Shown: positions 30,530 to 38,903, counted from the stretch's first letter. The stretch: DNA of 64,000 nt from CAVRTM01 sp963724015 (GCA_963724015.1 CAVRTM010000006.1:62001-126000); one strand, 5' to 3'. Translations and numbers: made by a program. The notes: generated by a model not told the origin, from the letters alone.

Positions 30530-30553
30530 GGGGCTGCGGCAGAGCGCAGCCCC
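30530..30553. terminator. Hairpin terminator
   Basis: GGGGCTGCG (30530-30538) pairs with CGCAGCCCC (30545-30553) over a six-base loop. On the plus strand TTTCTCCTT follows, the best U-rich tail of any hairpin in the window. Confidence 0.7.
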
Positions 30554-30560
30554 TTTCTCC

Positions 30561-30842
30561 TTAGCCCATTTCGCCGCCTCGCGGACGACCACGTCGACGG
30601 CCGAGGCGGCAAGGCGAGGGCGAAGGCGCGAAGCGCCAGCACGATGAGCGCGAGCGCGATCGTCGCTCTGGCCAACCACCACACGAAGGAGCAAAGCGGC
30701 GCCGGTGAGGATGCTGGTCACGCATGAGCTGGTGGCTCCAGTGCGAAGGAGTGCCGGCTCGAGCAAAGACAAGAGCCAGCACGCCGAACATGATCACGGC
30801 GAGCAGCAGCAGCACGGCCATGGGGGCTCGCTCGGGCATGTG
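30561..30842 (-). CDS. Possible small membrane protein, probably damaged
   Basis: ATG 30842 follows TTAGGACAC and opens a hydrophobic segment MAVLLLLAVIMFGVLALVF. A second hydrophobic segment, WWLARATIALALIVLALRAF, appears immediately downstream but in another frame, suggesting a two-helix membrane protein broken by an indel. The frame-1 stop at 30561 lies just before the hairpin at 30530-30553. No family is recognised. Confidence 0.3.
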   Translation of the reverse strand, partial: HMPERAPMAVLLLLAVIMFGVLALVFARAGTPSHWSHQLMRDQHPHRRRFAPSCGGWPERRSRSRSSCWRFAPSPSPCRLGRRRGRPRGGEMG

Positions 30843-31089
30843 TCCTAAAAGATCCTGGTTGCGGCCTTCCTGTGCGCTGGTGGGTCTCGTGGGGCCAGGG
30901 AAGGAACGTGATGGTCTCGTCGCAGGCTGCTCACTGCGCCATGTCGGCGCGGCGTCGCCACGCCGAAACACGAGGCGTGCCCAGCCGCGGAAGCTGTACC
31001 TCCGCAGGTCAGCCCGCTCATTCCGGTAGTCGTGGGGCAGGGGGCACCGCGCTGCCGGTTGACTGATCTGATGCCATACGCCGACCGCT

Positions 31090-31117
31090 ACTTGACATAA
31101 TGTAGATTATCGGCGTG
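31090..31117. other. dif chromosome-dimer resolution site (XerC/XerD target)
   Basis: The 28 bases split as ACTTGACATAA (11), TGTAGA (6), TTATCGGCGTG (11): two inverted recombinase arms with the inner ATAA/TTAT around a six-base centre. As I recall the actinobacterial dif consensus, its reverse complement is ACTTGACATAATGT, two variable bases, ATTATCGG and a short tail; 26 of 28 positions fit. By analogy with E. coli dif the left arm would bind XerD and the right arm XerC. It marks the replication terminus. A degenerate tyrosine recombinase starts about 200 bases to its right. Confidence 0.85.
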
Positions 31118-31314
31118 AAACCAGGACGATAAGAGGACCCTTCCTCATGTGCTGTGGCGGGTCCCTGCAGGTCACGTGTGGCCAACGCCCTGAAAGAAAT
31201 GAGCCGACCCAACAGCGGACTGACCTGGATCCGACAAACGCCGCGTAACGGCCTTCCTCGAGGAACTCACGACCGTGCGGTACATCCGCTGGCATCATCT
31301 GCGCCGGAGGTGTC

Positions 31315-32013
31315 GTGTTGGGCGATCTGCGGCAAGCGCATCGGGACCGGTGGGTGGCCACCGGCGCGACGACCCGTCTGCTCGCCGATCGGTTCCTCAG
31401 CTGGGCCGTCAACAGCCGCCTCGCGCCCTCCGACCTGACCCTGGCCAAACACCGGCGCGGCACCAGCCGGCGCGTCACCGCCCTTGCACAAGACCAGTCG
31501 ATCCATCGGGTCGTACACGTCGAGGACCTGACACCCCGCGACCGGGCGGCCGCGATCCTCGTCCTCGTCTTCGCCCAGCCGATCGAGAAGATCGTGCGCC
31601 TGACCCGGGACGACGTGAGCGTCATCGATGAGCCGGTCACCGTGCGGCTCGCTGACCCTCGCCATTTCCCCGCCGGACCCGCTCGACGTCCCATGGCGCC
31701 AGCTCGCCGCCGACCCGGGCACGCCCAGACCGCAGCCCACCCGAAGAGCAACTGGGTCTTCCGCGGCCACTCCCCCGGCCGGCCCATCGCCGCAGCAACC
31801 CTGCGCGACCGACTGCGGAAGCTCTTCGGCGTCCGGACCGCCCGGCTTGGGACGCTGAACGAGATGAGTCAACTGGCTCCGGTCGCGATCATCGCGGACC
31901 CTCGGCTACCACCTCGCCACCATCGGACGTCACGCCATCGACTCCGCGGCCACGTATGCCGCGTACATCAGTGCCGCCAGTCAGGAAGGTGCTCACACGC
32001 ATCGGCATGATGA
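31315..32013 (+). pseudogene. Degenerate tyrosine-recombinase-like protein next to dif
   Basis: Read across frames the sequence gives LGDLRQAHRDRWVATGATTR, LTPRDRAAAILVLVFAQPIE, IVRLTRDDV, HPKSNWVFRGHSPGRPI and LGYHLATIGRHAIDSAATYA. This is a recognisable recombinase-like protein common in actinobacteria, whose C-terminus mimics the His/Tyr end of integrases but lacks a clear complete RHRY set. At least three frame changes (near 31655, 31725 and 31900) and no upstream core-binding domain mark it as decayed. Its last frame has no stop and runs in frame into the reductase gene at 32123. Confidence 0.7.
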
Positions 32014-32122
32014 GGCTTGGTCCCCGGTGCAGCCGCTCGTGATCCTCGAGAGGCGGTCCGATGACTTCGGACCGCCGCAACGGTCAATACAGAAAAGCCG
32101 CTGTCGTACGAAGGAGCAAGAC

Positions 32123-32742
32123 ATGGGACAGGTCATTTCCTCCGCGTCGATGTCCCTGGACGGTTACATCGCCAAGAAGGACAACACGATAGGGCGCCTT
32201 TTCGACTGGTTGCAGAACGGACCTGTGGAAATTCGCACGGTGAACGACGACATCACCTTCCACATGAGCCCCCCCAGCGCCGAGTACTGGAAGCAGTGGC
32301 TCGACGGGCTGGGTGCGCTGGTGTGCGGGCGCACGCTGTTCGACTTCACCGGAGGATGGGGCGGCACGCACACGATCGACGTACCGGTGGTCGTCGTGAC
32401 TCATCAGGTTCCGACGGACTGGGTCGAGGCTCATCCCGAAGCCCCGTTCCACTTCGTCACCGACGGGGTGAAGGCCGCGGTTGCAAGGCGCAGGCCATCG
32501 CCGGCGAGCGCACCGTCGCCGTCACGGCCGGCACCATTGCCCGCCAGTGCCTCGAGCTGGGCCTGCTCGACGCGGTCGCCGTCGACCTGGTGCCCGTGGT
32601 CATGGGCCAGGGCCGTCCCTACTTCGGTGAATTGTCGTTGAACGATGCCCCCCTGGGCGACCCGACGGTCTGCATCCAAGGGAACCGTGTCACCCACCTC
32701 CTGTTCCCCGTGACGAAGCAGTCGAGCGAAGGACGAGCATGA
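32123..32742 (+). CDS. Dihydrofolate reductase-like (RibD C-terminal) protein; one frameshift
   Basis: A protein of the RibD-C/DHFR-like fold: ISSASMSLDGYIAKKDNTIG at the N-terminus, LGALVCGRTLFDFTGGWGG in the middle, and TVAVTAGTIARQCLELGLLD with VDLVPVVMGQGRPYF at the end. Relatives are NADPH-dependent reductases of unknown substrate. One base is missing near 32485 (GCAAGGCG for GCAAAGGCG); with it restored the protein has 206 residues. ATG 32123 has AAGGAG upstream. It is the first of four genes joined by ATGA overlaps. Confidence 0.82.
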
Positions 32743-33168
32743 GGACCCTGCACCTGGGGCTGCGGGTCGCCGAACTCGAGCGTTCGCTCGCCTTTTACAC
32801 GAACCTCGGGTACGAAGTGCTCGGCGAGGTGCCTGAGACCGAGACTCGGCGCCTTGACGATGCTGAAGCTTCCCGGCGACGAGTTCGTGGCCCTCGAGCT
32901 CGTCCACGACCCCACCCACGGGCGGGTCAAACCCGGCGGCCTCAGCCATCTCGTGATCCAGGTCGAGGACGTGCACGCGACGGTGGCGCACCTGGCCGTG
33001 CGGGGAGTCCAGGCAGAGGAGCCGGCCTCCCCCGACGGCTCCGCAGACTTCTGGACGGCATGGGTCACCGACCCGGACGGCTACCGCATCGAGCTCGTCC
33101 AGTGGCCCGACGGGCATCCCGACGGCATGACGCGGTCCGACCTGGCGGATCCGGGGCAGAGCCGATGA
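32739..33168 (+). CDS. VOC-family (glyoxalase/dioxygenase fold) protein; one frameshift
   Basis: Single VOC domain: LHLGLRVAELERSLAFYTNLGYEVLGE, then KLPGDEFVALELVHDP, GGLSHLVIQVEDVHATVAHL and WVTDPDGYRIELVQWP. The histidine and glutamate metal ligands of lactoylglutathione lyase-type proteins are in the expected places. An extra C near 32847 splits the frame; corrected length is 142 residues. ATG 32739 overlaps the reductase stop and its own stop overlaps the next start, so it is translationally coupled on both sides. Confidence 0.85.
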
Positions 33169-33583
33169 CCGGGTCGCACCCGCGCAGCGCACGGGACGTG
33201 GTCGAGGAGCTGTTCCGACGGCAGCGGGCGGCCGACGACACGGTTCTGGACGACCTCGTGGCCACCGACATGGTCAACCAGCCGCCGGCCCCCAGGGCCG
33301 CGATGGTCTGAGGTCGATCCTGCGCACCATCGAGGTCGACCTCGGGCCGACCGAGCTCGAGCAGCACCACCTGATCAGCGAGGGAGACCTCGTCGTCCAG
33401 CACGTGACGCTGCACGGCACCCACCGGGCATCCACGATGCCGCTGCTCGCCGACGCACCGGTCACCGGTGGATCGGCAGCGTGGACGTTCATCCACATCT
33501 GGCGGGTCGCTGATGGGATGCTCGTCGAGCACTGGGCCTGTCGCGACAACATGGGCCTGCTCGAGCAGCTACGGACGTCATGA
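33165..33583 (+). CDS. SnoaL-like ester-cyclase-fold protein; one frameshift
   Basis: The two frames join as VVEELFRRQRAADDTVLDDL, DMVNQPPAP, then SILRTIEVDLGPTELEQHHLI, EGDLVVQHVTLHGTHR and IHIWRVADGMLVEHWACRDN: the SnoaL/ester cyclase layout, a small alpha+beta barrel with the terminal W/H/D pattern. One C is missing from the run at 33289-33293; restored, the protein has 139 residues. The start ATG overlaps the VOC stop and the stop overlaps the next ATG. The fold includes isomerases, cyclases and hydrolases, so substrate is open. Confidence 0.8.
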
Positions 33584-34345
33584 GCGGGGACCGGCTCACC
33601 GTCGGCGTCGTGACGCCGCACGCGGCTGCGGGACCTGAGCTCGAGCTGCCCGCCATGACGCGCGGTCGCGTCGCCACGGTCGTGTCCCGGACAGGGTCGG
33701 CCGCGAAGGCATCGCAGGCGTCGTCGCGGCCGGCTCCACCCGCTCACGCCGAGCTGCACGGCTCCACCAAGCCCGCCGCGCTGGACCGCGCCGCGGTGAC
33801 CTTCAGGGGCAGAGCGCTCGCCGCGGTCGCCCACGCGTCGACCACCTCTGGCTACGTCATCGGCCACCGCCAGGAGGCCGCCCTCGTCGAACGCCTTACA
33901 CGGCGCTTTGACGTTCCTGCCGTTGCCACCTGCGCCGCAGCAGCGGCGGCGCTGCGGACGCACGGGGTCGGGCGGGTCCAGCTGGTGCACCCGCCCTGGT
34001 TCGACGACGAGTTTCGACGAGCTCGGCGCGGCGTACTTCCGCAGCCAGGGGTTCGACGCCGTGGTGACCAAGGCGGGGGGTCTCCCCGACGACCCAGCCC
34101 GCGTGGACCCGGCGCGCGTCATCGACTGGGTCGAGCATCACGTCGAGGACCGGGCCGAGGCAGTCTTTCTCGCCGGCAACGGGCTCCGTGCCGCGGGAGC
34201 GGTCGAGGAGCTGGAGCTGCGCACGGGTCGGCTAGTTCTCGAGGCCAACCAGGCGCTGTTGTGGGGGGTCCTGGCGGCGACGGGCACAGGATGGGACGTC
34301 ATCGGCTACGGTCGGCTGCTCCGGTCACGTCTGTCGACGACGTGA
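33580..34345 (+). CDS. Maleate isomerase/arylmalonate decarboxylase-type protein; frameshifted
   Basis: Asp/Glu racemase superfamily. TVGVVTPHAAAGPELELPAM is the family opening, VAHASTTSGYVIG and VPAVATCAAAAAALRTHGV supplies the first catalytic cysteine region, LVHPPWFDDEF, ELGAAYFRSQGFDAV and EAVFLAGNGLRAAGAVEEL complete it. The second cysteine position reads N in GGNGLR-like relatives and here, so maleate isomerase activity is uncertain. One extra T near 34011-34013 breaks the frame; corrected length is 254 residues, normal. The region about 33690-33780 aligns poorly and may hide a compensated pair of indels. Last gene of the ATGA-coupled operon. Confidence 0.78.
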
Positions 34346-34477
34346 GCTGCCCAGCGTCCGTTGATGCGCAGACAGCATGGGCCGCGGCCATCCGGACATG
34401 CTTGTTATGCACGTGATCCTGCAGGACATTTCAAGGAGCCGTGGTGGCTGCTCGCCGCTGATGTTGGAGGGCCTGAA

Positions 34478-34990
34478 ATGCCGGTCGTGTATCCGTGCCT
34501 GATCCGTTCTCAGCGGACGTCTGGCGAGGTGGTGGTCCGTCTCGGGGTGCCGCTGGTGGACGACTATCTCGAGTTCGTGGAGGGTCGGTGCCGGCCGAAC
34601 ACGGTGCTGGCTGCGGCGTACGACCTGAAGCTGTTCTTCACCGTCGTGGCGAAGGATCCGCACGGGGTCGTGGCGGCTGATGTTCTCGGCTTCATCACGG
34701 CCCAGCGGACCGGCCGCGGCGATGCGGGGCTGGTCCACGCGGTGGGCGTGGACGGTGAGCCGGCGGGGGTCGCGACGAGCACGATCGCTCGGCGGCTGTC
34801 GAGCATCTCGGGATTCTTCGCGTACCTGCAGGCCCGTGGGGACGTGGCCGCGAACCCGGTGCCGCGGGGGCTGCCCACGCGTCGTGAGCGGTCTCGTCCT
34901 GGGCAGGGTGTGCCGTTGACGCGTCGGGTGCGGAGGCTGCCGCGGATCCTGTCGCCGGCCGAGGTCGATGCGCTGACCGGCGCGCTGCAG
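34478..34990 (+). pseudogene. Tyrosine recombinase, N-terminal core-binding domain only
   Basis: ATG 34478 with TGGAGGG upstream opens a XerD-like core-binding domain: VDDYLEFVEGRCRPNTVLAAAYDLKLFF, STIARRLSSISGFFAYLQARG and RRLPRILSPAEVDALTGAL. Homology stops at about 34990 exactly where the catalytic domain should begin; the frame runs on to 35155 through unrelated DNA that carries minus-strand gene scraps. The catalytic R-H-R-Y residues are therefore absent. A truncation by rearrangement is the simplest reading. Confidence 0.75.
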
Positions 34991-35005
34991 GTTCACCTGA
35001 GGGTG

Positions 35006-35134
35006 TCAGAGTTCCGGCGCCGAGACAGCGAACTCGAGGTTGATCCTGTCGCTGATGGGCACCTCGCCGGTCTCCAGGGCCGCCTCTTAGCTCGGGTCCC
35101 AGTCCTTGCGGTTGATGCTGGCGGCGTCCCTGGA
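35006..35134 (-). pseudogene. C-terminal scrap of a YceI-family protein
   Basis: In one minus-strand frame SRDAASINRKDWDPS is followed by an in-frame TAA and then EAALETGEVPISDRINLEF and AVSAPEL before the real stop. This matches the end of YceI-like lipocalin-fold proteins (xINRKDxGxxWxxALETGG...), and the TAA sits exactly at the conserved tryptophan. The N-terminal two thirds are missing. It is a nonsense-bearing gene fragment. Confidence 0.6.
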
Positions 35135-35410
35135 AACCGGCCCGCAGGTTGCTGAGCAGACATGGGCGACGGTCGGTGAGGAACTGCTTCTGGGCGCTGT
35201 ACGCCGTCTGGCCGCCGCCTCTGAAGCACCCTGCGCCGGGGCGTAACTGGGCCGGGTCGTTGCGGCCACCGTGCGCGGCGAGCTGACCTCCCTGACAGGC
35301 GGGCTGCTGAGTGGGCCGGGTCCGGGCGCACAGTTCCGCGAGGGACATAGGCGCCGCCGATGTCGCCGCACGGCCGGTCCGCCCTGTCAGTACCGGCTGT
35401 GCCGGGTGGG

Positions 35411-35548
35411 TCAGCCCAACCTGCGCAGACACCGAGCCGGAACGGCGTCCGCGAGCCAGACGCCGTTCGCGGACCGGGTGAAGATCGTGCCCGCCTCGGC
35501 GAGGGCGGTGGCGTCGATCGCCAGGACGACGCAGCGGCCACGGCGGGC
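35411..35548 (-). pseudogene. C-terminal scrap of RNA 2'-phosphotransferase (KptA/Tpt1)
   Basis: The minus frame reads ARRGRCVVLAIDATALAEAG, then IFTRSANGVWLADAVPARCL before a stop. This resembles the end of KptA/Tpt1 proteins, which remove 2'-phosphates from RNA using NAD+: a VV(L/R)xVDA strand, then F(x)xSxNGVWLxxxVPxxYL. The N-terminal half with the HVHLS motif is absent. Only about 45 codons survive, abutting the monooxygenase gene. Confidence 0.6.
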
Positions 35549-35585
35549 GGGCTGGCATGAGGTCATCCATGGTTGTTGGGGACAG

Positions 35586-36716
35586 TCAGTCGGTCATGTC
35601 GGCGACGGCGATGCGTGCGGCCGACGGGCACCCCTTGGTGAACCCGTAGAAGGGGCCGAAGTCGCGGGTCGATGCGAAGCCGGTCACGTAGAGCCCGGCC
35701 AGGGACGTCTCGAAGCCCGCGGTCAGGTCGGGGAAGCCGTCGGTGACCGAGACCTGATCGAGAACGCCGCCCAGGTAGGGCACGAGGGAGAGGTCAGCCC
35801 GGTAGCCGGACGCGAAGACCACGTGATCGGCAGTCAGCGCGGTGCCATCCGAGAGAGTCAGCGTCACGTCACGGTCGCTGGTTGCCGTCTCCACCACCTC
35901 GCATCCCGGATGACGGGTCACGACGGCACCAGGGATCCGGGGAACGAGCCAAGGTTCCAGGGTCAGGCGGCCGACCTGCCAGAACTCGGCGACGATGGCC
36001 CGCCGCTGCTCGACCGGGAGCCCTCGCCACCATCCCGGTGGGTCAGAGTTTGGTCGACGTACCGGTCGACGAAGAGCCCAGTTGACCTTGGCGAATGCAG
36101 GGTTGCTGTGGCAATGCACCACGTCCACGTGCTCGGCGTCGTGGTCACACAGCAGGGCCGCCCACTCGTAGGCGCTCTGACGGCCGCCGATGATCACGAC
36201 CCGGGCACCGGCGAGCGCGTCGAAGGCGACCAGCTCAGAGGTGTGCGAGCGGCGAGACGGCGGAACGTCGGTGTACCAGGCCGGCAGGTTCATGAAGTGG
36301 CTGATGCCCGGTGCAGCGAGGACCTTGTCGGCCGTGATCGTCGTACCGTCCTCCATCATGGCCACGAAGGCTCCGTCCGGCTTGGTCAGGTCGGTCAGGA
36401 GTCGCTCGTCGATGTCGAGCGACTTCCGTTCGCGGAACCACTGCGCGTAGTCGAGGAAGACGGCGACCGGGATTGGGTCGAGTTCTTCGGGTCGTAGTCC
36501 GCGATCTCGAAGAACGCCTCGAAGGTGTGCTCGCCGCGCCCGTCGAGGTGCAGTCGGGGACCGAGCGGAGGAACATGTCAGCCGGCATGTGCTGCCGCCA
36601 GAACGCCATCGGGTGCCCCACGATGCGGGCCTTGATGCCATGGTCACGAGCCAGAGCAGCTGCGGAGTAGGCATAAGGCCCCGCGCCGACGACCAGCAGG
36701 TCCGTCCGATCGTCAT
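35586..36716 (-). CDS. FAD-dependent monooxygenase (flavin-containing); three frameshifts
   Basis: NAD(P)/FAD-binding oxidoreductase. The FAD motif DLLVVGAGPYAYSAAALARD lies in one frame, MAFWRQHMPADMFLRS in the same, and the rest in another: FLDYAQWFRERKSLDID, ARVVIIGGRQSAYEWAALL (NADPH Rossmann motif), DHVVFASGYRADLSLVPYL and GPFYGFTKGCPSAARIA. Single missing bases near 36706, 36560 and 36487 explain the shifts; restored length is 377 residues. ATG 36716 has AGGAG upstream. Related proteins include lysine/ornithine hydroxylase-like and Baeyer-Villiger-like enzymes; the substrate is unknown. Confidence 0.82.
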   Translation of the reverse strand: MTIGRTCWSSARGLMPTPQLLWLVTMASRPASWGTRWRSGGSTCRLTCSSARSPTAPRRARRAHLRGVLRDRGLRPEELDPIPVAVFLDYAQWFRERKSLDIDERLLTDLTKPDGAFVAMMEDGTTITADKVLAAPGISHFMNLPAWYTDVPPSRRSHTSELVAFDALAGARVVIIGGRQSAYEWAALLCDHDAEHVDVVHCHSNPAFAKVNWALRRPVRRPNSDPPGWWRGLPVEQRRAIVAEFWQVGRLTLEPWLVPRIPGAVVTRHPGCEVVETATSDRDVTLTLSDGTALTADHVVFASGYRADLSLVPYLGGVLDQVSVTDGFPDLTAGFETSLAGLYVTGFASTRDFGPFYGFTKGCPSAARIAVADMTD

Positions 36717-36795
36717 CGCGTCTCCTGAAAGGGGCGGCAACGACGCGAGGGTATCCACTCGGGCGTCCCCTGTCGCCGCGCCCAGCGAGCGGGGC

Positions 36796-36948
36796 TCAGG
36801 AAACCGCGGTTCGGGACGTGTCCAGCGGTCGCGACCGGATCTGGGCACGGGTGGCCCGTTCGGTGAGGGCGCCGAACAGCAACCCGAGGGTGGCCCAGAC
36901 ATCGACCTGGGTCAGCCTCGACCCGACGCGAAACGCCCACAGGGTCAC
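36796..36948 (-). CDS. Possible small hypothetical protein
   Basis: A 50-codon frame opening VTLWAFRVGSRLTQVDVWAT and continuing LGLLFGALTERATRAQI has a protein-like composition (amphipathic helix, regular third-position GC), unlike the neighbouring frames. There is no SD at GTG 36948 and the same frame remains open upstream for about 20 codons, so the true start may be further out. No family recognised; may be the tail of a decayed gene. Confidence 0.3.
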   Translation of the reverse strand: MTLWAFRVGSRLTQVDVWATLGLLFGALTERATRAQIRSRPLDTSRTAVS

Positions 36949-37528
36949 CGGCTGCCTCGCACCGTCACGATGGGTGCGCCCGACCCTGGGGTGCGCGCAG
37001 AACCGGTGTCAACGAGGGACCAGCCCATGAGTGCCTCCCCCACGCCGGCATGACAGTCCGGCTCCAGCTGTTGACGCCAGGGCTCCATGCGGCCCTGCGC
37101 GACGGTAGTGTGCAGCCCCGCGACGGCGTGCCTGCAGTCGGCTCACCTGCTCGGCGTCACGCCGACCCCGGACCCGAGTCTGCGCGACTGGGACATGGTC
37201 CGCTGGGCCGGAAGACGCCTGGACGACCTCGCGGTCAGCACCCCGACGTGCCGACGATGCCGGACTCAAGGTGGTAGACGACTGCGTCGAGGTGGTCTCA
37301 CAAGGGCAATGGACGAAGTTCGGGTCGTAGCCGCCCGGCATTTTGTGACGTCGCGTCGTTGGACGTGAACCCCCGTTGTTGAGGCGTTGTCGCCCGCTCT
37401 GACTGGAATGGCGCCGCGAGTGGAACGTCCGCATCTGCGGCGTTGCGAGCGCGCGTCATCGTCAGCGAGGCCGCATCACATCCGACCGCATGCGCGGCCA
37501 CATCGACAAAGCCTGGCGGCGGCCGCAC
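36949..37528. other. Stretch without a convincing gene
   Basis: Only short unconvincing frames occur. A plus-strand tail reading ADDAGLKVVDDCVEVVSQGQ (ending about 37330) has protein character but I cannot connect it to a start or family; it may be another gene scrap of the terminus region. Confidence 0.4.
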
Positions 37529-37927
37529 TCACGTCCGCTGCGGGTGAGCACGTCGAGCACGTATGGCGCCGGCTACGACCGCATCGGCGTTCGCCACCAC
37601 CCATGTGAGCAGCGGCGACATCGCCTCGCACAGCTCGCGGCCGCGGTCGGTGAGGCTGTACTCCACGCGCGGCGGGATCTCCGGGTAGGCCACGCGGTGG
37701 ACGAAGCCGTCGCCCTCGAAGGTGCGCAGCGTGGCCGCCAGCATCTTCTCGCTGATCCCGTCGACCTCCCGACGCAGCTCGCCCCAGCGCAGCGTGCCGT
37801 CGGCGAGCGCGGCCAGCACCAGCACGCCCCACTTGCTGGTCACGTGGTACAGGACCACCCGAGAGGGGCAGTTGGCGGTCAGAGTGTTGGGGGCGTCAGC
37901 CCTGAGGTCCTGGAGACTCACCGTCAT
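37529..37927 (-). CDS. HxlR-family transcriptional regulator
   Basis: A 132-residue winged-helix regulator. CPSRVVLYHVTSKWGVLVLA carries the conserved N-terminal cysteine of redox-sensing HxlR/QorR/HypR-type proteins, LRWGELRREVDGISEKMLAATL is the recognition-helix region and GFVHRVAYPEIPPRVEYSLT the wing. It is divergent from an NmrA/QOR2-like oxidoreductase, the usual target of such regulators, with a clear dyad between the genes. Electrophile or redox sensing through the cysteine is an inference from the family. Confidence 0.92.
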   Translation of the reverse strand: MTVSLQDLRADAPNTLTANCPSRVVLYHVTSKWGVLVLAALADGTLRWGELRREVDGISEKMLAATLRTFEGDGFVHRVAYPEIPPRVEYSLTDRGRELCEAMSPLLTWVVANADAVVAGAIRARRAHPQRT

Positions 37928-37930
37928 GCC

Positions 37931-37955
37931 GGTACCTTACCAAAAGGTGGGTACC
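37931..37955. promoter_or_regulatory. HxlR operator
   Basis: GGTACCTTACC, AAAA, GGTGGGTACC: a near-perfect dyad with GTAC outer half-sites typical of HxlR/QorR sites. It begins four bases from the regulator's own start and stands about 75 bases before the reductase, so it probably regulates both. Confidence 0.75.
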
Positions 37956-38030
37956 TACGATCGGGAAGCAATGGCCCGACGGGGGGTTCGGACCAGTGAC
38001 CACCGCTTTCCAGACCCAAGGGACACAGCC

Positions 38031-38885
38031 ATGACCGTGCTCGTCACCGCCGCTTCCGGACACCTCGGACGACTCGTCCTCGACTCCCTGCTCGCCCGGG
38101 GCGTGCCCGCCGCCGACATCCGGGCCGGTGCCCGGACCCCCGGGTCCCTCGCCGGGTACGCCGACCGCGGCGTCGAGGTCGTACCGCTCGATTACGACGA
38201 CCCGAGGTCCGCCGCGGCCGCCGTCAAGGGCGTCGACCGGGTGCTCCTGGTTACCGGCAGCGAGGTGGGCAGCCGCGTGCAGCAGCACCGGGCCGTCATC
38301 GACGCCGCCGAGGCCGAGGGCGTCCTGCACCTGATCTACACCAGCGCGCCCAAGGCCAACGACACCACCCTCGTCCTCGCCCCCGAGCACCGAGCCACCG
38401 AAGAGCTGGTGCGGACGTCCGGGATCCCGTTCACCATGCTCCGCAACAACTGGTACACCGAGAACTATGCCCAGGACCTGGAGACCGCACGCGCGACCGG
38501 CACCCTGGTCACCAGCGCCGGCGACGGCCGGGTCGCCAGCGCCGCCCGAGCCGACTACGCCGAGGCCGCCGCGGTCGTGCTGACCGAGGACGGCCACCAG
38601 GGCCAGGTCTACGAGCTCGGCGGCGACGACGCCTGGAACTTCGACACCCTGGCCGCCGCCTTCACCGAGGTGCTCGACCGCCCGGTCGAGGTCCGCCAGG
38701 TCTCCACCGAGGAGCACGTCGCGATCCTCGAGCAGGCCGGCCTCGACGCCGGCACCGCCGGATTCGTCGCAGCGCTGGACGCGAACATCCGCGACGGCGA
38801 GCTCGCCGCCACCGACGGCACCCTCGCCCGCCTCATCGGACGGCCCACCACGCCACTGGCCCACGCGCTGAGGCCCCTCGCCTGA
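38031..38885 (+). CDS. NAD(P)H-binding SDR protein, NmrA/QOR2-like
   Basis: A 284-residue atypical short-chain dehydrogenase. VLVTAASGHLGRLVLDSLLA is the GxxGxxG nucleotide-binding motif, LIYTSAPKANDTTLVLAPEHRATE matches the QOR2 (YtfG) region, and FTMLRNNWYTENYA is the characteristic motif of this subgroup, which reduces quinones with NADPH. AAGGGA precedes ATG 38031. Divergent from an HxlR regulator with a shared operator, it is likely induced by quinones or other electrophiles. Confidence 0.92.
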   Translation: MTVLVTAASGHLGRLVLDSLLARGVPAADIRAGARTPGSLAGYADRGVEVVPLDYDDPRSAAAAVKGVDRVLLVTGSEVGSRVQQHRAVIDAAEAEGVLHLIYTSAPKANDTTLVLAPEHRATEELVRTSGIPFTMLRNNWYTENYAQDLETARATGTLVTSAGDGRVASAARADYAEAAAVVLTEDGHQGQVYELGGDDAWNFDTLAAAFTEVLDRPVEVRQVSTEEHVAILEQAGLDAGTAGFVAALDANIRDGELAATDGTLARLIGRPTTPLAHALRPLA

Positions 38886-38903
38886 CACACCGACCGCAGA
38901 AGC

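Larger units (their letters stand above)
30222..31089. other. Gene-poor stretch before the dif site
   Basis: I find no convincing complete gene in these 870 bases. It has lower coding regularity than its surroundings, a strong hairpin at 30530-30553, and a possible small membrane-protein remnant on the minus strand (30561-30842). It borders the dif-like site and is best read as decayed or insertion-worn terminus DNA. Confidence 0.5.

Noticed and set aside
37080..37330. Plus-strand gene ending VVDDCVEVVSQGQWTKFGS
   Set aside because: Protein-like only over the last 25 codons; no start, SD or family could be found, so it is mentioned only as a possible scrap.
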